Source: an uncultured Alphaproteobacteria bacterium (lineage in GTDB: Bacteria; Pseudomonadota; Alphaproteobacteria; RF32; CAG-239). Taken from it: a stretch of 64,000 nucleotides of DNA. Shown here piece after piece: positions 58,317 to 64,000 of the stretch. The stretch spans positions 12,876 through 76,875 of the forward strand of contig CAKQNT010000007.1 in assembly GCA_934255405.1 (NCBI GenBank). The letters are read 5' to 3'. Position 1 is the stretch's first letter. Each line of letters starts with the position of its first letter. The notes under the pieces were generated by a model, which was not told the DNA's origin, searched no databases, and worked only from the letters and a program-made list of their open reading frames with translations. A program made the translations under genes and the position numbers.

Positions 58317-59231
58317 ATGTATAATAGAACAAATAGAGCCGCGTTAATCGCACAAATTGGAGCAGTTAATCGCCCACAAATTACAGATGGTAAAAGCATT
58401 GATTTCAGCGGCGCGGTGGACACTTTTTTGAATGCAAGAGATGTTGCCGAAAAGCGGGCAAAAGAGCAAGAGCAACAAGGCAGATTGGATGTCTGGCGCG
58501 AGAAATTGATGGGCAACGACACTTTGGACGATAACGAAAAAGCACTGTATTCGGCATATCCGGAGTTATACGCCCAAAAATTGCGCGGCGACACTCAATT
58601 TGAACAGCAGAAAGAGCTGGCCAGCATTAATAACGCCGCAGCTTTGGATCGAGCAAAACAAATTGCCCAGCTGAGAAAAGGCGGTGGATACACTGGCAAT
58701 ATTGAGGGCTTTACGCCTACCGGTAATCCAGATTATGACAAGGCCACATTAACTCAATTAGCAAAAGACAATGCAGAAAAAAGAAAAGCCATGGATCAGG
58801 TCGCACAAATGACAGAGCCGCTAAAAGGTGCTTTATCAAGAGCCGACACATCGCTTGCCAATGGTGAGGGCATAGGCGCAACCAGCGCAAGGGGAGCTTT
58901 AGGCGAGGGCTTTTTCGGCCAACTGTTTTCTTCGGAAAATGCAGATAAAAACAGAGCTAACATCAAAACAGCAAACAGCCAAATGAACTCGTTTCTGCGA
59001 GCGAAGTTGTCATCATTAGGATTAACCGGCAGTGAGTTGAACTCGGCTCTTGAGGCCGAGGCTTATCGTTACACTATCAATCCTAACGATTCCGCCGCAG
59101 AAATAAAACAAAAAATTGACAATTTCCGTAATGATTATTTGGGAAAAGGATCTGCGGCAGTGTTGAGCAGGTTGGGACTGTCCGCCCAATCGGGAATGCC
59201 TAGTGATAATGATGCATGGGGAGATATATAA
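58317..59231 (+). CDS. ejection-type internal virion protein (probable)
   Basis: 304 residues; helical, Ala/Lys/Gln-rich, with a long coiled coil in the first 110 residues. LSSLGLTGSELNSALEAEAY and KIDNFRNDYLGKGSAAVLSR are pattern-like but not diagnostic. Called from position (gp20-like slot), size and composition. Confidence 0.55.
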   Translation: MYNRTNRAALIAQIGAVNRPQITDGKSIDFSGAVDTFLNARDVAEKRAKEQEQQGRLDVWREKLMGNDTLDDNEKALYSAYPELYAQKLRGDTQFEQQKELASINNAAALDRAKQIAQLRKGGGYTGNIEGFTPTGNPDYDKATLTQLAKDNAEKRKAMDQVAQMTEPLKGALSRADTSLANGEGIGATSARGALGEGFFGQLFSSENADKNRANIKTANSQMNSFLRAKLSSLGLTGSELNSALEAEAYRYTINPNDSAAEIKQKIDNFRNDYLGKGSAAVLSRLGLSAQSGMPSDNDAWGDI

Positions 59232-61631
59232 ATGGAAGTAACAAATGAGAGATTGTTGACCGGTGCTAGAAACCTTAAGAAAAAAGGATATACCCCAGAG
59301 CAAGTTGACGCATGGTTGCAGTCAAAAGGTTCTTCGCTCGATTCGATTAAATCTTTTGCGGCTCAGCAAAAACTGCCGCAAATTACTAACGAACAAAAGG
59401 CTCAAATAGCGCAAAATATAGCAAATTATGAAAATCCAAGTTTAACCAAACGGCTTAAAGATGCTGCCGGAGTGGGAATTGCGGCCACCGGAGGATTTGC
59501 CGAGGGCGTGGATAATGCACTTAACAGAATGGCAAATGCCGCAACTTTGGGCGGATTGAATAAACTAAGTGAATTAACCGGCGGCAATGAATATAAAAAC
59601 GCGCAGAAAATCAGACAACGGAATGCAGATGCAGGATTGGGAGTAGCCGACACTATCGCCGGTTTGGCAGTAGAGCTACCGGCAAACATAGCCACGGTTG
59701 GCTCAGCTTTATATAATGGTCTGGGAAAACTTGGCGCAAAAGGTCTCGGCCAACTGATTGGCTCTGCGGCAATAGAAGGTGGCGCAGGCAATGCAATACA
59801 ATCGGATAGCTTGCGCGATATTCTGCCAAATGCAGCGGTTGGAACGATAACTGGCGCGGCATTGTCCGCTATTCCGGCCGGAGCGGCAAAAGGGTATGGT
59901 TTTCTCAGACGGGTATTCAGACCAAATAGGGGAGCAACTCAAAGAGCCTTAAAATATATTTCGGAGGTGTCAGGCGGCGATGAGAAAGTGGCGGATGCCG
60001 CCGCAGATGCCATGGCAAGAGGAAGATCGGCACTGGAAGTCGGCAACACTGGAATGGCGCAGGCCGCCGACCAAGCAAGAATTGGATCGCCCGAAGCCAA
60101 TCACGCCCTTGATGAGTATATTAACGCTCAAAGAGCAGCCAAAGCCGACACAAACCGTCAGGCGATTGACTACGTTTTTGGCTCCAGAACAAAAGCGCAA
60201 AACACTGACGATATTATCGAAAGAACAAAGGCTGTCGCCTCGCCGATTTATGAACGATTGAACAAAATCGGTGATCTGCAATATGCTAATGTTCCGCAGG
60301 CGACCAGATACAAAGGAGCGGACAAGACATCTGTGCTCAAAAGCATTAGACGAAACATGGAAAAAACGGAACCTGATTTTTCGATGGCTAAAACACCAGA
60401 AGGCCGGATCGACTATCCGCACTTCTTAAAAGACAGCCAGCGCGCGGAGTATATCCAAACATTACCACAAACTTATAAATTCCCTGACAATGTTTTGCAA
60501 CGGTTGGATCGGAGAAGAGTATTGGTAAAACGGTACTATAATCAGGAAAACGGCAAATATTTGTATGATTTTGGCGTGAAGTCCGATGACGGAGCTTTAA
60601 TCAGCAAGTTTGCACGGGAAGGAAGATCTGGAGAAGGATATTTAAAAAATCTAGAAACAGGTCAAGCACGCATCGGCACCAATGGTACGACTTCCCGGAC
60701 GGGTCAAATGGAGAGTGCCTCCGTCCCCGCCGGACAACGTAGTAATAATATAAACAATATTGGGGAATTTGTCAACAAAAACGATTTTATAAAAAAAGAA
60801 ATTGGCAAAATCAGAAACGACACCACTTGGGACAAAACGATAAGAAACGCCCCGGACACTGATTTTAGGGTGCTTGATGCCGTAAAAAAGAACATAGACG
60901 ATCAGATCGAAGTAGCTAAAAGAGCCGGTGAAAATGACAAAGTCATGCGCCTGCAGATACAAAAGAATGGTCTGGTTAATGCTATGGATGCGGTGGTGCC
61001 GGAATATAAGACAGCCCGACAAGTATATGAGATTAAGGGCAAAGTGTTGGCGGCACAAAAAATTGGTGAAAAATCCCTTGATGGCAAAGTTACCGCTGAA
61101 ACACTCGGACGAAAAATGCGCGAAATGTCGCCGGCGGAAAGGCAGGCAATGGGTATAGGAATGAAAGAAAACATACTTTCAAACCTCGGCAGCAAGGAAA
61201 ACGAATCTCTGGCGTTTAGACAACTGCTAAACCAAAACAACCAAGACAAGCTGAGACTGGTCTTGGGGCGAAAGCAAGCTAAAACCATAATCGACTATGC
61301 GCAAGACGAAGTTTCGGCTTTTAGAAACTTTAACGAAGCGACTAAAGGTTCGCAGACAGCAAAAAGGTTGAAAGATGTTGAAAACGAAGAAAAGAACATT
61401 GTTATTGACTTTTTAAAAAATCCAGTCGGATTTTTGGGCACCTTGGCTGATTATGCTACAGCACCGTCAAGAAACGCCACTAATAAAGCAATAATTGAGC
61501 TGCTGACTGAAAAAGGCGGAACCAAGCTGAGCAACGCGCTGGAAAGAAAGACGGCACAAGAGGCCAACAATGAACTGTTGGCACGCCTGCTAGCGGCAAG
61601 CGCCGGCACAGGAGGCGCAAATTTTAATTGA
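59232..61631 (+). CDS. large ejection/internal virion protein (gp16-like)
   Basis: 799 residues. N-terminal 60 residues form a helical domain (LTGARNLKKKGYTPEQVDAW). Residues about 75-215 are Ala/Gly-rich with several amphipathic or hydrophobic segments suited to membrane insertion (GIAATGGFAEGVDNALNRM). The C-terminal half is coiled coil and helices (ERQAMGIGMKEN). This matches proteins ejected into the cell envelope during infection; role inferred. Confidence 0.65.
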   Translation: MEVTNERLLTGARNLKKKGYTPEQVDAWLQSKGSSLDSIKSFAAQQKLPQITNEQKAQIAQNIANYENPSLTKRLKDAAGVGIAATGGFAEGVDNALNRMANAATLGGLNKLSELTGGNEYKNAQKIRQRNADAGLGVADTIAGLAVELPANIATVGSALYNGLGKLGAKGLGQLIGSAAIEGGAGNAIQSDSLRDILPNAAVGTITGAALSAIPAGAAKGYGFLRRVFRPNRGATQRALKYISEVSGGDEKVADAAADAMARGRSALEVGNTGMAQAADQARIGSPEANHALDEYINAQRAAKADTNRQAIDYVFGSRTKAQNTDDIIERTKAVASPIYERLNKIGDLQYANVPQATRYKGADKTSVLKSIRRNMEKTEPDFSMAKTPEGRIDYPHFLKDSQRAEYIQTLPQTYKFPDNVLQRLDRRRVLVKRYYNQENGKYLYDFGVKSDDGALISKFAREGRSGEGYLKNLETGQARIGTNGTTSRTGQMESASVPAGQRSNNINNIGEFVNKNDFIKKEIGKIRNDTTWDKTIRNAPDTDFRVLDAVKKNIDDQIEVAKRAGENDKVMRLQIQKNGLVNAMDAVVPEYKTARQVYEIKGKVLAAQKIGEKSLDGKVTAETLGRKMREMSPAERQAMGIGMKENILSNLGSKENESLAFRQLLNQNNQDKLRLVLGRKQAKTIIDYAQDEVSAFRNFNEATKGSQTAKRLKDVENEEKNIVIDFLKNPVGFLGTLADYATAPSRNATNKAIIELLTEKGGTKLSNALERKTAQEANNELLARLLAASAGTGGANFN

Positions 61632-61648
61632 TTTTTAAGATTTTATGC

Positions 61649-61798
61649 TATACTATTATAAGTGTAGGGATTGAAACCCCTTTGCAATAGCGGATGACCG
61701 CCCGAAAGTATCGGTTTTTTTATTTTAAATTATTGTGGGATGGTGCGAATATATTGAATAAGCACAAGTGCCTATTGCCACTGTTTCAACATCCCACA
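61649..61798 (+). promoter_or_regulatory. structured leader and promoter of the antirepressor gene
   Basis: Extended -10 TGCTATACT with TATACT at 61649-61654. A weak CCGA/TCGG hairpin plus seven T follows (61702-61721). A long stem-loop, TGTGGGATG (61734-61742) with CATCCCACA (61790-61798), encloses inner GTGC/GCAC pairs. It precedes the gene by 27 bases. In P22 the same slot carries ant control elements. Confidence 0.55.
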
Positions 61799-61825
61799 GC
61801 CTCTAATTTTGAAACGGAGCAATAG

Positions 61826-62449
61826 ATGAGTAATTTAGTATCTTTTAATAACAATTCAATTTCTGTTATTGACTATAAGCACGAAAAATGGCTGACATCT
61901 TTTGATATAGCTAAAGCATTGGACTACGAAAAAACAAAATCAATAACAAATCTTTACAATAAACACAAAGATGAATTTGAAGAAAATATTTCACTGGTCA
62001 TCGATTCAATGACCAGTGGCAAAAAGGTTAAAACAAGAATATTCAATCGTGAGGGGGCGTGGTTGATTGGTATGTTTGCCAGAACACCTAAAGCGGCGGA
62101 ATTTAGAAAGTGGGTTTTGAAAGTTCTAGGTTCGGTAGCTGACAGCTCCAAAGTTGGGACAGAAGTAGCGGTTCGCGAGCATACTCGCTCATTGCCGGCG
62201 GGTAAAAAAGAAATTGTGCTGTCTGAAAAAGCCAAGACAGAGATTGGCGGAATTGTCAAAGCGGTGGTGCAGGCTGAATTGTCCAAGGTGTTTGCGCCGG
62301 CCGGACAAGACGGAGAACATAATCCATCTGGCATGCCGTTTGGTAATTGGGCAGTGTCAGCCGTTCACGCGGTTGGCGCAATGCAATCCGAATATCGGGC
62401 TTTGCGCAAGAAGCAAGAAGACGCTCTTAAACTTTTGAGCATAAAGTGA
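61826..62449 (+). CDS. Bro-N antirepressor-like protein
   Basis: 207 residues. The N-terminal ~105 residues form a Bro-N domain (KWLTSFDIAKALDYEKTKSI, FNREGAWLIGMFARTPKAAE), as in phage antirepressors (P22 Ant and similar). The C-terminal half is a variable helical domain with no match. Located after the ejection genes and before tail-fibre genes, as is ant of P22 immI. It would inactivate the repressor of a resident prophage; inference. CGGAG ribosome site. Confidence 0.8.
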   Translation: MSNLVSFNNNSISVIDYKHEKWLTSFDIAKALDYEKTKSITNLYNKHKDEFEENISLVIDSMTSGKKVKTRIFNREGAWLIGMFARTPKAAEFRKWVLKVLGSVADSSKVGTEVAVREHTRSLPAGKKEIVLSEKAKTEIGGIVKAVVQAELSKVFAPAGQDGEHNPSGMPFGNWAVSAVHAVGAMQSEYRALRKKQEDALKLLSIK

Positions 62450-62460
62450 TGGAAGCGTAA

Positions 62461-62497
62461 AAATACTCTTGACATCACCGTCAAGAGTATTTAATAT
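62461..62497 (+). promoter_or_regulatory. promoter embedded in a perfect palindrome
   Basis: TTGACA (62469-62474), 17-base spacer, TAATAT (62492-62497). AAATACTCTTGAC (62461-62473) and GTCAAGAGTATTT (62480-62492) form a 13-bp perfect inverted repeat overlapping the -35 and spacer, so the site looks like an operator. Confidence 0.75.
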
Positions 62498-62512
62498 ATT
62501 TAGTATCGTGAA

Positions 62513-62583
62513 AGAGTGCGCTTTGGAAATTGCGTGCTCTTTTTTTATATGGGTTTTGCCGTCCGGTTGGGCGGCTTTTTTTA
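62513..62583 (+). terminator. tandem leader terminators before the tail-fibre genes
   Basis: First: AGAGTGCGC with GCGTGCTCT and seven T (62513-62547). Second: GCCGTCC with GGGCGGC and seven T (62557-62583). The fibre gene ATG is 14 bases beyond. Confidence 0.8.
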
Positions 62584-62596
62584 TGGAGATTTTCAA

Positions 62597-63211
62597 ATGC
62601 CTTTTGACAGCGAGGGGAATTTCACCCGAGTGCATAACTGGGAAAACGACCGGCAAGCCGACTTGGACATTGTGTCTGATCGCCACGACGAGGAAGACGA
62701 CAATTTTGCCGAGGGATTTAATGAATGCATGTTGCGTGATGGCCGCGCCACCATGCAGGGCGACTTGAACATGGGCAATTTTCAGATTAGGCAAGTGGCC
62801 AACGGCACTGTCAGCGGCGATGCGGTCAACTATGGACAGTTGCAGAAAGCCACCAGCGATGTGGAGCAGACAATCACCACCAAATTTGAAAACATAATCT
62901 ATAACACGGCGGAAACCGTAACCGGCGGCGCGGTGGTGCTCAAGCCGACTAAAAACCTGTATGTGGCGACAATATCGGCTCTGCCGTTTACGCTCAGCTT
63001 TGATGCCACGGCTTTGGACAATACGCATTACGCCACTTTTGAATTGCGATTGGTTAAAAATATTGCCGGGGCGATCACGTTTCCGGGCAATATCGCCTGG
63101 GAATTTGGCATTACCCCTGATTTTGAGCCGATTGGCAACTATTATCTGGCGTTTAGGCGCGAAGTTGGCGGCACCAAGTGGCTGGCCAACCTGCAAGGCA
63201 GATGGAGTTAG
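62597..63211 (+). CDS. tail-fibre N-terminal type protein
   Basis: 204 residues. ATMQGDLNMGNFQIRQVANG and SGDAVNYGQLQKATSDVEQT are the classical fibre/collar pattern (DGxMxGDLDMxxxxIxNV..DAVN). Beta-rich C-terminus. It may attach to the tail and carry the next gene's product. Start ATG 62597 with GGAG eight bases upstream. Confidence 0.75.
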   Translation: MPFDSEGNFTRVHNWENDRQADLDIVSDRHDEEDDNFAEGFNECMLRDGRATMQGDLNMGNFQIRQVANGTVSGDAVNYGQLQKATSDVEQTITTKFENIIYNTAETVTGGAVVLKPTKNLYVATISALPFTLSFDATALDNTHYATFELRLVKNIAGAITFPGNIAWEFGITPDFEPIGNYYLAFRREVGGTKWLANLQGRWS

Positions 63212-63213
63212 GC

Positions 63214-63816
63214 ATGGGGATTGTTACGCAATTTTATCCGTTGGGTGGGCAATATCCGCCGCACCATGCCGGAGATGTGTTGTTTGAAAGCGGAACACCG
63301 GGGACTTATGAGCTGGATATTCCGGCGGCTAACTTTAAGATTGATGCAACCGGCGGCGGTGGCGGCGGCGGTGGTTCACAAACCGCTCACTCCGGTGTGG
63401 GAACTTATGGCGGCGGTGGCGCGGCTTTTAGCGGCATTGTGCGGCTGGGAACGCAAAAACTGGTGATTAAAATCGGCGATTCAGGTAAAGGTGGTTATGC
63501 TTCAGGACGTAATCCGGCACCGGGCAGCAATGGCTCTTTATCCAGCATTGGCACGGCATCGGCTGATTTGATAACCTGCGGCGGTGGCGAGGGCGGAACT
63601 GCTGGTAATGGCAGCGGCGGCAGTGGTTCGGGAGGTGTCCTGACCTTGGCTTCGGGGTTGCAGGTGCTGTCAAGCACGGTTTCATCAAACGGACAGGCGC
63701 GGTCAAATGTTTCTTTGCTGGGCAACGCTTATGGCAAGGGCGGAGTTTCCGCACCGCGCGCAACCGGCGGCGACGGAACAACCGGTTATGTTCGGGTTAC
63801 TTATATGGGAAGATAA
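63214..63816 (+). CDS. glycine-rich tail tip/receptor-binding protein
   Basis: 200 residues. Long Gly runs (GGGGGGGGS at residue 50 and others) match phage adhesins with Gly-rich loop bundles at the fibre tip. GGDGTTGYVRVTYMGR is a typical end. ATG 63214, two bases after the fibre gene stop. Host range determinant by inference. Confidence 0.7.
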   Translation: MGIVTQFYPLGGQYPPHHAGDVLFESGTPGTYELDIPAANFKIDATGGGGGGGGSQTAHSGVGTYGGGGAAFSGIVRLGTQKLVIKIGDSGKGGYASGRNPAPGSNGSLSSIGTASADLITCGGGEGGTAGNGSGGSGSGGVLTLASGLQVLSSTVSSNGQARSNVSLLGNAYGKGGVSAPRATGGDGTTGYVRVTYMGR

Positions 63817-63818
63817 CA

Positions 63819-64000
63819 ATGGCAGGCAAAGTATTACCAAATTTGATTACGGTACGGCAAGGCGACAGTTTCGACATGCCGATTCATTTTCATAGCGGAT
63901 GCAAAGACACGGATATTACCGGTTGGATCGTTAAAATGCAGGTTGCGGACGGCAACGGTAAAATGGTCATAACCAAAATCGGCGAGATATCAGATGCCGC
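63819..64000 (+). CDS. phage tail protein, partial at window edge
   Basis: Open from ATG 63819 to the window end, at least 60 codons: MAGKVLPNLITVRQGDSFDM, then ITGWIVKMQVADGNGKMVIT. Resembles short baseplate or fibre accessory proteins (QGDSxDxPI...GWIxxxQV). No stop codon is present in the window. Confidence 0.6.
   Translation, partial: MAGKVLPNLITVRQGDSFDMPIHFHSGCKDTDITGWIVKMQVADGNGKMVITKIGEISDA

Larger units (their letters stand above)
35976..64000. mobile_element. P22-like temperate prophage (left and central part)
   Basis: Integrase gene beside tRNA-Thr, divergent CI/Cro immunity region, leftward early genes, rightward replication genes, then late genes in podovirus order: terminase small and large, portal, scaffold, coat, gp4-like, gp10-like, three ejection-type proteins, an antirepressor and tail-fibre genes. 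No holin/lysin gene and no right attachment site lies in the window, so the element continues past 64000. Most open frames are intact; one gene has a nonsense codon (43848). Confidence 0.93.

Noticed and set aside
61667..61680. GATTGAAAC string at 61668 as a CRISPR repeat end
   Set aside because: It occurs once, with no array of repeats and spacers; it is part of a small GGG/CCC hairpin in the antirepressor leader.

Overview
The window comes from an alphaproteobacterium. The evidence is a CtrA cell-cycle regulator, a ChpT-type histidine phosphotransferase beside a CheY-like regulator and CheR, flagellar export genes fliI-fliJ, and the gene order ffh-rpsP-rimM-trmD-rplS. Moderate-to-low GC, short intergenic gaps and palindromic REP-like repeats fit an uncultured, perhaps host-associated, relative of the Rhodospirillales. 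The species cannot be named from sequence alone.

Layout. 1-6.9 kb: cell-cycle and chemotaxis phosphorelay (secreted protein, chpT, receiver, cheR, ctrA on the opposite strand), fliI-fliJ and an iron superoxide dismutase. 7.0-10.1 kb: tRNA-Ser(CGA), ASCH-domain protein, ROK kinase, secreted PLD-like nuclease, and an orphan gene. 10.2-13.9 kb: four coupled envelope-glycan genes (GT39-type transferase, DPM1-like GT2, YdjC/ChbG deacetylase, GtrA). 13.94-19.26 kb: a small integrated islet bounded by 26-bp direct repeats at a tRNA-Glu. It carries a KH-domain/helical-repeat protein, an AAA ATPase-DUF4276 pair resembling a two-gene defence system, a frameshifted HTH gene and a serine-recombinase remnant. 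19.4-35.9 kb: CoA-disulfide-reductase-like flavoprotein, the ffh-rplS operon with a possible structured leader, a duplicated-domain Cys-rich secreted protein, hisS, a catalytically degenerate aspartate-semialdehyde dehydrogenase homologue, an MscS channel, murD, and a hexapeptide acyltransferase.

From tRNA-Thr(CGT) at 35.9 kb to the end lies the left and central part of a P22-like (podovirus) prophage; its right end is outside the window. Leftward: integrase, excisionase-like gene, a dense array of tiny early genes, DNA methyltransferase and a Sak/DUF1071 annealing protein. A CI-like S24 repressor and a Cro-like protein flank operators of the form TAGCA-N4-TGCTA, present in near-duplicate PL and PR promoters. 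Rightward: VRR-NUC nuclease, MazG-like protein, a replication gene containing 10-bp iterons, an HNH protein, and a late promoter followed by two terminators. The late genes are small and large terminase, a GroES-like co-chaperonin, portal, scaffold, coat, gp4-like and gp10-like tail proteins, a GNAT protein and three ejection-type proteins. A Bro-N antirepressor stands where P22 has its immI region, followed by tail-fibre genes behind a promoter buried in a perfect palindrome.
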